This document shows positions 25,759-34,384 of a DNA stretch of 64,000 bases, piece by piece. The notes under the pieces were generated by a model that saw only the letters and a program-made list of their open reading frames with translations, ran no database searches and was not told where the DNA came from. The first letter of the stretch is position 1, and each line of letters opens with the position of its first letter. The stretch is from Falsarthrobacter nasiphocae (GTDB lineage Bacteria; Actinomycetota; Actinomycetes; Actinomycetales; Micrococcaceae). Location of the stretch: the NCBI RefSeq assembly GCF_031456275.1, contig NZ_JAVDUI010000001.1, positions 620,001 to 684,000 on the forward strand, in the 5' to 3' direction. The translations under genes and the position numbers were made by a program.

Positions 25759-25832
25759 TCGGCCATTCTAGGCCCCGGACCGTGACGCGGACCCCATGGA
25801 GCGGGGCCCGCGCCTGTCCGGCGCGGGCCGCC

Positions 25833-27335
25833 TCAGTAGCGGTAGTGGTCCGGCTTGTACGGGCCGGCCGCGTCCACGCCGATGTACGCCGCCTGCGCCT
25901 TGGAGAGCTCGGTCAGGCGCACGCCCAGGGCGTCGAGGTGAAGCCGGGCGACCTTCTCGTCGAGGATCTTCGGCAGCACGTAGACCTGATTCGCGTACTC
26001 CGGCGAGCCGCCCGCCGTGGTGCGGCCGTGCTTCGTGAAGAGCTCGATCTGCGCGATGGTCTGGTTGGCGAAGGAGTTCGACATGACGAACGAGGGGTGG
26101 CCCGTGGCGTTGCCGAGATTGAGGAGACGGCCCTCGGAGAGGACGATGATGCTCCGCTCGTTGTCCGTCCCCTCCCCGAGCACCCACTCGTGGACCTGGG
26201 GCTTGATCTCGACCTTCCGCACGCCCTCGGTCTTGGCGAGCGAGGCCATGTCGATCTCGTTGTCGAAGTGCCCCACGTTGCCGACGATGGCCTTGTTCTT
26301 CATCCGCAGCATGTGCTCGGCGCGGATGACGTCCTTGTTGCCCGTGGTCGTGATGAAGATGTCCGCGTCCTCGACGACGTCTTCGAGCCGCGCCACCTGA
26401 TACCCGTCCATGACGGCCTGGAGCGCGCAGATCGGGTCCACCTCGGAGACGATCACGCGCGCGCCCTGGCCGCGCAGGGCCTCGGCGGCGCCCTTGCCGA
26501 CGTCGCCGTAGCCCGCCACGAAGGCGACCTTGCCGCCGATGAGGACGTCCGTGGCCCGGTTGAGCCCGTCCGGCAGCGAGTGGCGGATGCCGTACTTGTT
26601 GTCGAACTTGGACTTCGTCACCGAGTCGTTGACGTTGATCGCGGGGAAGAGCAGCTTGCCCTCCTCGGCGAGCTGGTAGAGGCGGTGCACGCCCGTCGTC
26701 GTCTCCTCCGTGACGCCCTGGATGCGCTCGGCGAGGCGCGTGAAGCGCTGGGGGTTCTCCGCGAGGGACTCGCGGAGGGCCGCGAGGATGACCGTGTACT
26801 CGTAGGAGTAGTCCTCGTCCCCCTCCTCCGGGTCCGCGGGCACGGTGCCGGCGGCCTCGAACTCGACGCCCTTGTGGACGAGGAGGGTCGCGTCGCCTCC
26901 GTCGTCGAGGATCATGTTGGGGCCCGCGTCCGGGTTCTCGTCGGCGCCCGGCCAGGTCAGGATCTGCCGGGTGGCCCACCAGTACTCGGGCAGGGTCTCG
27001 TTCTTCCACGCGAAGACCGGCACGCCCTCGGGGCGCTCCGGGGTTCCCTGGCCGACGACGACGGCTGCCGCCGCCTCGTCCTGGGTGGAGAAGATGTTGC
27101 AGCTCGCCCAGCGGACCTCCGCGCCGAGGGCCGTGAGCGTCTCGATGAGGACGGCAGTCTGGACGGTCATGTGGAGGGAGCCCGCGATGCGCGCGCCGCG
27201 GAGGGGCTGCTCCTCCGCGTACTCCTCCCGCAGTGCCATGAGGCCGGGCATCTCGTGCTCGGCGAGTCGGATCTGGTGCCGTCCCGCCTCGGCGAGGCTG
27301 AGGTCGGCGACCTTGTAATCGTTCGGTTCGAGCAT
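25833..27335 (-). CDS. ahcY: Adenosylhomocysteinase
   Basis: 500 aa cytosolic NAD-dependent enzyme splitting S-adenosylhomocysteine into adenosine and homocysteine, closing the SAM methylation cycle. Features: [32 protein letters not shown] motif [18 protein letters not shown]-terminal DHYRY ending. The roughly 40-residue internal insertion and C-terminal YKPDHYRY are typical. The ATG has GGAGG 6 nt upstream. The adenosine produced can feed adenosine deaminase (add at 57135). A longer open frame upstream is spurious. Confidence 0.96.
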   Translation of the reverse strand: MLEPNDYKVADLSLAEAGRHQIRLAEHEMPGLMALREEYAEEQPLRGARIAGSLHMTVQTAVLIETLTALGAEVRWASCNIFSTQDEAAAAVVVGQGTPERPEGVPVFAWKNETLPEYWWATRQILTWPGADENPDAGPNMILDDGGDATLLVHKGVEFEAAGTVPADPEEGDEDYSYEYTVILAALRESLAENPQRFTRLAERIQGVTEETTTGVHRLYQLAEEGKLLFPAINVNDSVTKSKFDNKYGIRHSLPDGLNRATDVLIGGKVAFVAGYGDVGKGAAEALRGQGARVIVSEVDPICALQAVMDGYQVARLEDVVEDADIFITTTGNKDVIRAEHMLRMKNKAIVGNVGHFDNEIDMASLAKTEGVRKVEIKPQVHEWVLGEGTDNERSIIVLSEGRLLNLGNATGHPSFVMSNSFANQTIAQIELFTKHGRTTAGGSPEYANQVYVLPKILDEKVARLHLDALGVRLTELSKAQAAYIGVDAAGPYKPDHYRY

Positions 27336-27412
27336 GATTCCTCCGGTGTTCTCCCCCGGGGGTCCGGGGGTTGGGGCGGTGGTGTGGTGCTGCGGCGCGG
27401 GGGTCCGGCCTG

Positions 27413-27784
27413 TCAGCGGCGGAAGGGCCTCACGGTGTCGTCGTCGGCGGCGCTCGCCTGGGGGCGGCTCAGCGGGGTCCGCCACGAGCGCTGGCGGACG
27501 GGTGCGGCCTCGAGCGGCTCCTCCTCGGGCTCGGCCACGGCGTCGACGACGGCGCTCAGGCCGTCCGGGTCGACGTCGGGGGCGGGGAGGGCCAGGCGCA
27601 CGATCTCCCACCCCCGAGGGGCGGTGAGCCGGTCTGAGTGCGTGAGGCACAGGTCGTACGTGTGCGGCTCCGCCTGGAGCGAGAGCGGCCCGAGCACGGC
27701 GGTCTGGTCCGCATGGCTGTACGTCAGCGTGGACACGGCAGGCTCAGAGCAGCCGATCTTGGAGCAGTGGCGGTAAGCGATCAC
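27413..27784 (-). CDS. DUF3499 family protein
   Basis: 123 aa. The N-terminus [30 protein letters not shown] has the paired cysteines and TLTY..ADxTAVLGPL signature of the actinobacterial DUF3499 family, followed by [22 protein letters not shown]. The Cys-x4-Cys and Cys-x2-His suggest a small zinc-ribbon-like fold (inference); function is unknown. The GTG start has a -10 box 7 nt upstream. Divergent from the zincin-like gene, a conserved pairing in actinobacteria. Confidence 0.88.
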   Translation of the reverse strand: MIAYRHCSKIGCSEPAVSTLTYSHADQTAVLGPLSLQAEPHTYDLCLTHSDRLTAPRGWEIVRLALPAPDVDPDGLSAVVDAVAEPEEEPLEAAPVRQRSWRTPLSRPQASAADDDTVRPFRR

Positions 27785-27791
27785 CCCATGA

Positions 27792-27797
27792 AGATTA
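27792..27797 (-). promoter_or_regulatory. -10 box of the DUF3499 gene (leaderless)
   Basis: TAATCT, 7 nt before the GTG on the minus strand. Confidence 0.55.
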
Positions 27798-27840
27798 CCG
27801 GTTTCGGCGCCCGCAGGCGCCGCCGGGGGGCCTGCGGCCG

Positions 27841-27846
27841 TACCCT
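27841..27846 (+). promoter_or_regulatory. -10 box of the zincin-like gene (leaderless)
   Basis: TACCCT, 6 nt before the ATG. Together with 27792-27797 it forms a compact divergent promoter. Confidence 0.45.
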
Positions 27847-27852
27847 GGTGGG

Positions 27853-28407
27853 ATGGACTCGCCGAACACCGGGGCGCGACGCCGCGCCCGCAACCGCCAC
27901 GGACGGGGTGCCCGGGGCGCCCTTCTGCCCGCGAGCCTGCGGGCCGCTCGCCGCCCCCTCCAGGAGTTCTCGGAGATCGCGGGGCGGGCCCTCGGGGCGC
28001 TCCCCGCGCACGTCACCGAGCGGCTGGAGGGCGTGGACGTGCTCTCGCTCGACACGCCGACGACGGAGGCGCTCATGCCCGGGGACGACGCGCGGGCTCC
28101 CCTTCTGGGAACGGCCCAGTCTGCCGCCGCCCAGGCGAAGACGGCCCAGACGAGGGGCACCGGAGCGGGAGCGGACGGTGCTGGCGGGGACGGCGCCGGG
28201 GGAGGCGGCGCTGCGGCGGGCCTCGTGGGCCCGGCGCCAGCCCTGCGAGACCGGGTTCTCCTGTACCGGTGGCCCATCCTCCTGGAGGCGAAGAGGGAAA
28301 AGCGGCCGGTCGGGGACGTCGTCGCTGACGTCATCGCTCTCCAGCTCGCCGTCCTCTGGGGGTCCCGCCCGGAGGACGTGGACCCGCGGTTCGGTCAGCC
28401 GCGCTAG
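27853..28407 (+). CDS. Zincin-like metallopeptidase family protein (PF06262-like), HExxH absent
   Basis: 184 aa. The core resembles the actinobacterial metallopeptidase family next to DUF3499: a basic N-terminus RRRARNRHGRGARG, a FSEIAGRALGALPAHVTERLEGVDVL helix-strand, LYRWPILLEAKREK, and C-terminal GSRPEDVDPRFG. The position of the HExxH helix reads VADVIALQLAVLW, so the zinc ligands are missing and peptidase activity is unlikely. A Gly/Ala-rich insertion occupies about residues 92-128. Its stop interlocks with that of convergent whiB in CTAG. Assignment rests on context plus the C-terminal motif. Confidence 0.72.
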   Translation: MDSPNTGARRRARNRHGRGARGALLPASLRAARRPLQEFSEIAGRALGALPAHVTERLEGVDVLSLDTPTTEALMPGDDARAPLLGTAQSAAAQAKTAQTRGTGAGADGAGGDGAGGGGAAAGLVGPAPALRDRVLLYRWPILLEAKREKRPVGDVVADVIALQLAVLWGSRPEDVDPRFGQPR

Positions 28408-28931
28408 CGTCCGTCGCGGCGGATCCGGCGGCGCTCCCGCTCGGAGAGGCCGCCCCAGATTCCGAATCGCTCGTCGTTCGCGAGCGCGTAGTCGAGGCAC
28501 TCCTGGCGCACGGAGCACCCGGAGCAGACGCGCTTTGCGTCCCGGGTGGAGCCGCCCTTCTCGGGGAAGAACGCCTCAGGGTCCGTCTGGGCGCAGAGGG
28601 CCTGGGCCTGCCAGGCCAGGACGCCGCCTTCGTCGTCCGCGAACGGTGCCACGGCGTCCCAGAAGGAGGCGGCGTCATCGGTGGAGGGGGCCTCGAGCCC
28701 GGGGCTGGTGTCCGCGAAGCCCTCGCTGAGGAGGCGCGGGGCCGCGTCCGTGAGAAGTCCGGCCTCGTGGGCGGCGAGGAAGGCGGTGGCCGCCTCGTCG
28801 AGCGCCGTCTCTCGCGCGGCGGGCGAGGCCGGGTCGAGGAACCAGTCCTGGGGAACGTCCCTGTGGCGAGCGCGTTCGGCCTGCGAAGCCGCCTGCTCGT
28901 TCGCCGCCTCGGCGTGTTGTGCGTATCCCAT
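28404..28931 (-). CDS. WhiB-family [4Fe-4S] transcriptional regulator (WhiB2/WhmD-like)
   Basis: 175 aa. The WhiB domain occupies the C-terminal third: Cys113, Cys136, Cys139 and Cys145 (C-x22-C-x2-C-x5-C) ligate the iron-sulfur cluster. The turn is GIWGGLSERERRRIRR, with a basic DNA-contact tail. FFPEKGGSTRDAK and the sequence class point to WhiB2/WhmD, a regulator of septation and division in actinobacteria. The N-terminal extension of about 105 acidic/Ala-rich residues is longer than in small WhiB proteins. The ATG at 28931 follows a GGAGG. It appears to be transcribed from a distant promoter at 29184-29213. Confidence 0.93.
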   Translation of the reverse strand: MGYAQHAEAANEQAASQAERARHRDVPQDWFLDPASPAARETALDEAATAFLAAHEAGLLTDAAPRLLSEGFADTSPGLEAPSTDDAASFWDAVAPFADDEGGVLAWQAQALCAQTDPEAFFPEKGGSTRDAKRVCSGCSVRQECLDYALANDERFGIWGGLSERERRRIRRDGR

Positions 28932-29269
28932 TCGGATTCCTCCCGGGTGACACGTGAAAGCGCTGCTACCGGCAACCGGCCGCAAGAATCAGCGCGGTGA
29001 AGAGGTTTCACGGCGCCAGCGCCTCGCGAGCCCAGGCACCGTGGCGGTGCCGCGGGCGGGGATCGTTCGCCACGAGGCGCGGGGAGTCTTGAGCCCCCTG
29101 CTCCGAGCGGCCGCGAATCGCCGGCATGATGTTCTATGGTCAAGGTGTGCGGGGCGGCCGAGAATCGGTCTCCCACATCCCTAATTACACGCGTGTAAGT
29201 CCGCTTTCGTCAAGCCGGAGCACGCCCCAGTTAAGCACTGAACTCACCGCCCCAGGAGCCTCGCAGACC
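28932..29269. other. 338-bp regulatory intergenic region between whiB and the TIGR03089 gene
   Basis: It contains a GTGAAAGCGCT string near 28955, the whiB promoter (29184-29213) and a 14-bp perfect palindrome (29185-29198). From that promoter whiB would have a leader of about 245 nt. No supported ORF or tRNA is seen. Confidence 0.6.
29184..29213 (-). promoter_or_regulatory. whiB promoter with palindromic operator
   Basis: On the minus strand: -35 TTGACG (29208-29213), 18-nt spacer, -10 TGTAAT (29184-29189). The perfect palindrome TTACACGCGTGTAA (29185-29198) covers the -10 and half of the spacer, an ideal place for a repressor or an autoregulating WhiB partner. The regulator is unknown. Confidence 0.65.
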
Positions 29270-30082
29270 ATGGACCTAACTCCCTCTCGTCCGTCCGCCG
29301 CAGGACTCACCACGGCCGGGGCGGCCTCGGCCGTCGCCTCCGCGCTCGGCCCCCGGCCCGGCATCACCGTCTACCGGCCGGGCGGCGAGCGAATCGAGCT
29401 CTCCGGCGCCGTCCTCGCCAATTGGGCGGCCAAGACCGCGGGCCTCCTCACCGAGGAGCTCGACCTCATGTCCGGCGAGCGGATCGCCCTCTCCGCCGAG
29501 TGGGGGTGGCGCGCCCCCGCCTTCGCTCTCGGCGCCTGGGCGGCGGGACTCGACGTCCTCTCCCCTGACGACGACGACGCGGCCGCCGCGCACCTGGCCA
29601 CCGACTCGCCCGAAGAGGCCGCCCAGTTCTCCACGGAGAGCACCGCCCTTCAGCGATGCATCCTCCTCCCCCGCGACGACACGGCAGACCGCTGGGAGGA
29701 CGCCTCCGGCGCCGCCTTCGCCGAGGCCTTCCCCGACGCGGGGCGGGACGTGTGCGACTACGCGGCCCTCGTGCGCGGGTTCGCCGACGTCTTCACGCCC
29801 TTCGAGCCCGTGACGGGCGCTCCGCTGGCCGTGTCCGAGCGGTGGGCTGGCGCCGAAGGGGCCGGGCGAGTGCTCATCCAGCCGGCGAGCCCGGCTCAGG
29901 CGGGGCAGACGAGCCAGTCGGGCGCCGGGCGGGGCCCCGGCGAGCTCATGCGCGCGGAGGACATCACCTCCCTCGCGGCGCTCCTGGCGGGCGGGCAGGG
30001 CGTCGTCGTCGTCTTGGACCCCCAGGCGGACATCCAGCGGATTGCCGAGAGCGAGAAGGCACGGCCGCTGAACCTCGCGTGA
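29270..30082 (+). CDS. TIGR03089 family protein
   Basis: 270 aa actinobacterial family of unknown function that resembles the N-terminal part of AMP-binding enzymes. ITVYRPGGERIELSGAVLANWAAKTAGLL is the diagnostic start; ALSAEWGWRAPAFALGAWAAGLDVL follows. No ATP-binding P-loop of acyl-CoA ligases is present. AGGAG lies 10 nt before the ATG. In relatives it sits near the LCP, purK and purE genes, as here. Convergent with gtrA (23-nt gap). Confidence 0.85.
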   Translation: MDLTPSRPSAAGLTTAGAASAVASALGPRPGITVYRPGGERIELSGAVLANWAAKTAGLLTEELDLMSGERIALSAEWGWRAPAFALGAWAAGLDVLSPDDDDAAAAHLATDSPEEAAQFSTESTALQRCILLPRDDTADRWEDASGAAFAEAFPDAGRDVCDYAALVRGFADVFTPFEPVTGAPLAVSERWAGAEGAGRVLIQPASPAQAGQTSQSGAGRGPGELMRAEDITSLAALLAGGQGVVVVLDPQADIQRIAESEKARPLNLA

Positions 30083-30105
30083 CGCTCAGGCGGGGCGGCT
30101 GACGC

Positions 30106-30657
30106 TCACTCGGGGCGTGCGGCGCCCGAGCGCTCGGGGCGGGGCTGGGCACCCGAGCCCGGGAGGCTCGGCTCGTCCTCGAAGATCCGGTGATCCTCGG
30201 CCCACTCGGGGTCCGCGTCCAGCTCGCGGTTGAAGATCCAGAAGCGGTAGGCGAAGAAGCGGACGATCGTCGCGAGAACCACGCCGAAGTTGCCCCACAT
30301 CCACACGACATTCTTGTTGTCGATGTTGAGGCCGTACTTCGCGAACCAGGTCGTGCCGGCCGCGATGCCCATGCCGAAGAGGTTGATGAGGACGAACTTG
30401 GCGAACTCGCCCCACTTGTTCTGCGCGCGGCGGTCCCGGAACGTCCAGAGGCGGTTGGCGACCCAGGCGAAGACCGTGGCGATGGTCGCGCCCACGAGGC
30501 GCGCCTTGGCATCAGAGCCGTCCATGATCGTGTGGACGAGGACCCACGTGGTCCCGGCCTCGATGATGAACGCCACGCCGCCGACGGCCCCGAACTTCGC
30601 CACCTCTCGCCAGAAAAGCGCCACAAGCGACTGGAGCTTGGCGATGATTCTCTTCAC
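30106..30657 (-). CDS. GtrA-family membrane protein
   Basis: 183 aa, four TM helices (VAKFGAVGGVAFIIEAGTTWVLV, LVGATIATVFAWVANRLWTF, FVLINLFGMGIAAGTTWF, FGVVLATIVRFFAYRFWIF) with conserved WVANRLWTFR and FFAYRFWIFN. GtrA-like proteins are thought to flip or handle polyprenyl-linked sugars for cell-wall glycan (for example arabinogalactan). GTG start at 30657. Syntenic with purK in actinobacteria, transcribed divergently. The C-terminal 35 residues are charged and cytosolic. Confidence 0.88.
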   Translation of the reverse strand: MKRIIAKLQSLVALFWREVAKFGAVGGVAFIIEAGTTWVLVHTIMDGSDAKARLVGATIATVFAWVANRLWTFRDRRAQNKWGEFAKFVLINLFGMGIAAGTTWFAKYGLNIDNKNVVWMWGNFGVVLATIVRFFAYRFWIFNRELDADPEWAEDHRIFEDEPSLPGSGAQPRPERSGAARPE

Positions 30658-30756
30658 AGGTGAGGCACCTCGGTCGACGTTCGGGACAGGATTCTCGCGC
30701 GGCCGACTGCCGTCACGGGTCTGACGAGTCTATCCCGTCCGGGAGGCGATCCCCGA

Positions 30757-30762
30757 TAAGCT
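30757..30762 (+). promoter_or_regulatory. -10 box of purK (leaderless)
   Basis: TAAGCT, 6 nt before the purK GTG. It drives the purK-purE-LCP-manA unit. Confidence 0.5.
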
Positions 30763-30768
30763 GGCTGG

Positions 30769-32010
30769 GTGACTGCTGACAACGCTCCTGCTCCGTCCGC
30801 CCCCGGGCCCGCCCGCCCCGCCACAGACCGCGCGCTGCGCGTCGGCGTGGTCGGCGGCGGCCAGCTGGCCCGCATGATGGCCGGGCCCGCCCTGGAGCTC
30901 GGGATCGAGCTCTCCATACTCGCGGAGGATCCGTCCGTCTGCGCGGCGTCTGCGGCCTCCCGCGTCGCCTTCGGCGCGGGCCAGGACCTCGCCGCCCTCC
31001 GGGCGTTCGCCCAGGGCCTCGACGTCCTCACGTTTGAGCACGAGCACGTTCCGCAGGACTGCCTCCAGGCCCTTGAGGCCGAGGGCGTCAACGTCCAGCC
31101 GCCCTCCGCGGCCCTCCTCTACGCGCAGAACAAGCTCCACATGCGGCGGAAGATGGCCGAGCTCGGCCTGCCGAACCCCGAGTGGGCGGCCGTGTCCACC
31201 GTGGCGGACATCGTGGCGTTCGGCGAGCGAGCCGGCTGGCCCGTTGTCGTCAAGACCCCCCAGGGCGGCTATGACGGCAAGGGCGTCGCCTTCCTCTCCT
31301 CCGCAGACGACGCCGAGCGCGTGGCCGCGTGGTTCGAGCAGTTCGACGAGCTTCTCGCCGAGGAGGGCGTGGACTTCGCCCGCGAGCTCTCCGCCCTTGT
31401 CGCCCGGCGCCCCAGCGGAGAGACCCGCGCGTGGGCCGTCGCCCACACGGTGCAGACGGACGGGGTGTGTGACGAGGTCGTCGCCCCCGCCCCTGGGCTG
31501 TCCGAGGACACGGCGAAGGCAGCGCTCGAGACGGCCCGCCGCATCGCCGAGAGCCTGGGCGTCACGGGCGTCCTCGCAGTCGAGCTCTTCGAGACGCCCG
31601 GCCGCGGGCCTGGGTTTGTCATCAACGAGCTCGCGATGCGCCCGCACAACACGGGCCACTGGACCATGGACGGGGCGGTGACGGGCCAGTTCGAGCAGCA
31701 CGTCCGCGCCGTCGCGGACCTCCCCCTCGGGGACACGCGCGCCCTCGCGGAGACTGCCGTCATGAAGAACGTCCTGGGCGGAGCGGTGCAGCACACGCCC
31801 AGCATGCTTCCGGCCGCGCTTCAGCACGCGCCCACATCCAAGGTGCATCATTACGGGAAGTCCGTCCGCCAGGGACGCAAGATCGGACACGTCAACGTGC
31901 TCGGTCCCGCCTCGGAGCTGGACGAGTCGCGCCGCCTGGCGCGAGAGACCGCCGCCATCCTCCGGGACGGCAGCCCCGAGACCGCCACCGCTCCCGAGAC
32001 TGAGGACTAA
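30769..32010 (+). CDS. purK: N5-carboxyaminoimidazole ribonucleotide synthetase
   Basis: 413 aa ATP-grasp enzyme converting AIR, ATP and bicarbonate to N5-CAIR in purine synthesis. GVVGGGQLARMMA (pre-ATP-grasp), QNKLHMRRKMAELGLP, VVVKTPQGGYDGKGV, FVINELAMRPHNTGHWT (metal/ATP). Length is typical. It is followed 3 nt later by purE. The N-terminal Pro/Ala extension of about 20 aa is not conserved; the leaderless GTG start is supported by the -10 position. Confidence 0.96.
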   Translation: MTADNAPAPSAPGPARPATDRALRVGVVGGGQLARMMAGPALELGIELSILAEDPSVCAASAASRVAFGAGQDLAALRAFAQGLDVLTFEHEHVPQDCLQALEAEGVNVQPPSAALLYAQNKLHMRRKMAELGLPNPEWAAVSTVADIVAFGERAGWPVVVKTPQGGYDGKGVAFLSSADDAERVAAWFEQFDELLAEEGVDFARELSALVARRPSGETRAWAVAHTVQTDGVCDEVVAPAPGLSEDTAKAALETARRIAESLGVTGVLAVELFETPGRGPGFVINELAMRPHNTGHWTMDGAVTGQFEQHVRAVADLPLGDTRALAETAVMKNVLGGAVQHTPSMLPAALQHAPTSKVHHYGKSVRQGRKIGHVNVLGPASELDESRRLARETAAILRDGSPETATAPETED

Positions 32011-32013
32011 CAC

Positions 32014-32535
32014 ATGACCACGCAGCCGATCGTCTCCGTCATCATGGGCTCAGACTCCGACTGGCCCGTCATGAGCCAGGCCGTCGAGGCCCTGCGCTCG
32101 CTGGACATCCCCGTCGAGGCGTCCGTCGTCTCGGCCCACCGCATGCCGGAGGACATGGTGGCCTTCGCCCGCGGCGCGCACTCGCGCGGAATCCGCGTCA
32201 TCATCGCCGGCGCCGGCGGGGCCGCCCACCTTCCGGGCATGGTCGCCTCCATGACCCCGCTGCCGGTCATCGGCGTGCCGGTCCGCCTCAAGAACCTGGA
32301 GGGCCTCGACTCCCTCCTGTCGATCGTCCAGATGCCCGCGGGCGTCCCCGTGGCCACGGTGTCCATCGATGGCGCCCGCAACGCTGGCCTTCTCGCGGCC
32401 CGCATCCTCGCGGCGGGCGCGGACGAGGCGGCGGCCGAGCTCCGCGAGCGCCTCGTCGACTTCTCCTCCGACCTTCGGCGGCAGGCCATCGAGAAGGGGG
32501 AGAGGCTGTCCTCCCTCGCGGAGGAGCGCCCCTGA
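32014..32535 (+). CDS. purE: N5-CAIR mutase
   Basis: 173 aa; isomerises N5-CAIR to CAIR, the step after PurK. Class I PurE motifs: [20 protein letters not shown] (catalytic His), [17 protein letters not shown], VTxxPVIGVPV-type strand. The start is 3 nt after the purK stop, and its TGA is immediately followed by the LCP ATG, indicating a tight operon. Confidence 0.96.
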   Translation: MTTQPIVSVIMGSDSDWPVMSQAVEALRSLDIPVEASVVSAHRMPEDMVAFARGAHSRGIRVIIAGAGGAAHLPGMVASMTPLPVIGVPVRLKNLEGLDSLLSIVQMPAGVPVATVSIDGARNAGLLAARILAAGADEAAAELRERLVDFSSDLRRQAIEKGERLSSLAEERP

Positions 32536-34371
32536 ATGGGCCCCGAGGAGATCGGCGCCCGACGCCCCCTGACTGACGGCTCCTCCCTGCACGAGGGGGA
32601 GCAGGAGGGGGTCGTCAGCGCTCGCAAGTCCCTTCATGACGACGACGGCGCCTGGCGGCAGCCCGCCCCCGCGCCCGAGCCGGAGGTCGCCGCACGGCAG
32701 CCCGCCCCCGCGCCCGAGCCGGAGGTCGCCGCACGGCGGTCCGCCGCCCGGGATGAGCCGGAGGTCGCCGCACGGCGGTCCGCCGCCCGGGATGAGGCGG
32801 AGTGGTCCGAGCCGCCCCGCCGCTCCGGGAGGGGCGCCAGCGTTCGAGCCCCCCGCTCGGGCAAGCGCGCCGCCGCCCTCCTCGCCATGACGGCGTTCCT
32901 GCCCGGCCGGGCCCAGGCGGCGGCCGGCCCGCGGCCCATCGGGCGGCTTGCGATCCTCATCACCCTGGCGTGCTGGGCGGTCCTGGCACTGACCGCCATC
33001 GGATTCCTCGTCCTGCGGGGCGCCACGATCAACACGATCATCTCCCCGGTCCTCGCGCCCGTCATTTGCACGGTCCTCGTGGGACTCGGCATCGGCTGGG
33101 CCCTCCTCTGGCTCATGACGCTCTGGGCCGCGAAGCCGGGCAGCCTCGGTCCGGCCAAGGGCGGCGCGGTCGCCGTCGCCACCCTCCTCCTCATGGCCGT
33201 CACGAGCGGCACGCTCTTCGCTGCGGCCTACTCGCTCAACGCGGCGACGCAGGCCTTCAACTCGATGTTCGCGGACGGCGACGAGGTCAAGCCCGTCAAC
33301 GGCCGGTACAACATCCTCCTCCTCGGCGGGGACGGGGGCTCGGACCGCACGGGCCGCCGCCCGGACAGCCTCTCCGTCCTCAGCATCGACGCCGCCACGG
33401 GAGACACGGTCTCGATCGCCATCCCCCGCAACCTCCAGAACGCGCCGTTCCCCGAGTCCTCCCCCCTCCACGCCGTGTACCCGGAGGGCTACAACTGCGG
33501 CGACGACTGCATCATCAACACCCTCTACGGCACCGTCAACCAGGACTACGCCCATCTCTACCCCGGGGCCAAGGACGCGGGCGCCAAGGCCATGATGGAC
33601 GCGGCCAGCGGCGTGACGGGGCTGACCGTCACCGGGTACTTCCTCCTGGACATGGGCGGGTTCAGCGAGATGGTGGACGCGATGGGCGGCGTCAGTGTCA
33701 ACTCCGGCGGCTGGGTCCCCGTGACGAGCGGTGAGATCCCCGGCACCAGTCCCGTCCGGCACTACCCGCCGAGCGAGTGGATGGCGCCCGGGCGGCTGAC
33801 CCTGGACGGCTATCACGCCGAATGGTTCGCCCGGTCCCGCGAGTTCGCGAGCGACTACAACCGCATCAAGCGCCAGCAGTGCGTTCAGTCGGCGATGGTC
33901 AACAAGCTCTCCCCCGCCCTCCTCGCGTCCCGCTTCGGCGCCATCGCGAAGGCCGGGTCCACCCTCGCGGAGACGAACATCGCCCGCAATCGCATCGGGT
34001 ACATCGTGGACGCCGGGCTGCGCTCCCGAGGCAAGGAGCAGCGCCGCCTGACCGTCGGCGCGCCGGACTTCCCCGACCTGTTCTCCACGTACCCGGACTT
34101 CGACCTGGTCCACACGCGCGTCCGGGACCTCGTGTCCGACGCGCCCTCCGCTTCCACGGGGGCTGTCAGGGCCCCCGTGGCCGCGGCGCTCCCCCGCCTC
34201 GGGGCGGCACCGTGGGCGCCAGCCTCCGTCGTCGTCCCCCAGGCAGCCACGAAGGCCCCGGACGGCACTCCGATCACGCCCGAGTACCTCAATCGGCTCG
34301 CCCAGGAGCGCGACGACGACACCCTCGCCGCCATTGTCAAGGACAATGGGAACTGCACCCCCGCCGAGTGA
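32536..34371 (+). CDS. LytR-CpsA-Psr (LCP) family cell-wall polymer ligase with repeat-containing cytoplasmic N-terminus
   Basis: 611 aa. LCP enzymes attach polyprenyl-linked glycopolymers to peptidoglycan outside the membrane. Residues 1-130 are cytosolic and include an in-frame 13-aa tandem repeat (about 42-88). About three TM helices follow (LAILITLACWAVLALTAIGF, VLAPVICTVLVGLGIGWALL, AVAVATLLLMAVTSGTLF), then the LCP domain: NILLLGGDGG, RPDSLSVLSI, IPRNLQ, YPEGYNCGDDC, RLTLDGYHAEWFARSREFASDY. Catalytic Asp and Arg positions look intact. Directly abuts purE. The same locus in Mycobacterium (near whiB2, manA) also holds an LCP gene. Confidence 0.92.
   Translation: MGPEEIGARRPLTDGSSLHEGEQEGVVSARKSLHDDDGAWRQPAPAPEPEVAARQPAPAPEPEVAARRSAARDEPEVAARRSAARDEAEWSEPPRRSGRGASVRAPRSGKRAAALLAMTAFLPGRAQAAAGPRPIGRLAILITLACWAVLALTAIGFLVLRGATINTIISPVLAPVICTVLVGLGIGWALLWLMTLWAAKPGSLGPAKGGAVAVATLLLMAVTSGTLFAAAYSLNAATQAFNSMFADGDEVKPVNGRYNILLLGGDGGSDRTGRRPDSLSVLSIDAATGDTVSIAIPRNLQNAPFPESSPLHAVYPEGYNCGDDCIINTLYGTVNQDYAHLYPGAKDAGAKAMMDAASGVTGLTVTGYFLLDMGGFSEMVDAMGGVSVNSGGWVPVTSGEIPGTSPVRHYPPSEWMAPGRLTLDGYHAEWFARSREFASDYNRIKRQQCVQSAMVNKLSPALLASRFGAIAKAGSTLAETNIARNRIGYIVDAGLRSRGKEQRRLTVGAPDFPDLFSTYPDFDLVHTRVRDLVSDAPSASTGAVRAPVAAALPRLGAAPWAPASVVVPQAATKAPDGTPITPEYLNRLAQERDDDTLAAIVKDNGNCTPAE
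32659..32800 (+). repeat. 39-bp minisatellite inside the LCP gene (about 3.6 copies)
   Basis: Units at 32659-32697, 32698-32736 (identical), 32737-32775 (diverged first half, identical second half) and a partial at 32776-32800. The period is a multiple of three and encodes 13-aa units such as QPAPAPEPEVAAR, so copy-number change would not break the frame. Confidence 0.92.
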
Positions 34372-34384
34372 CGAAGGAATCCCA

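Noticed and set aside
32659-32800. CRISPR-like array
   Set aside because: Repeats are contiguous without spacers, in-frame and coding.
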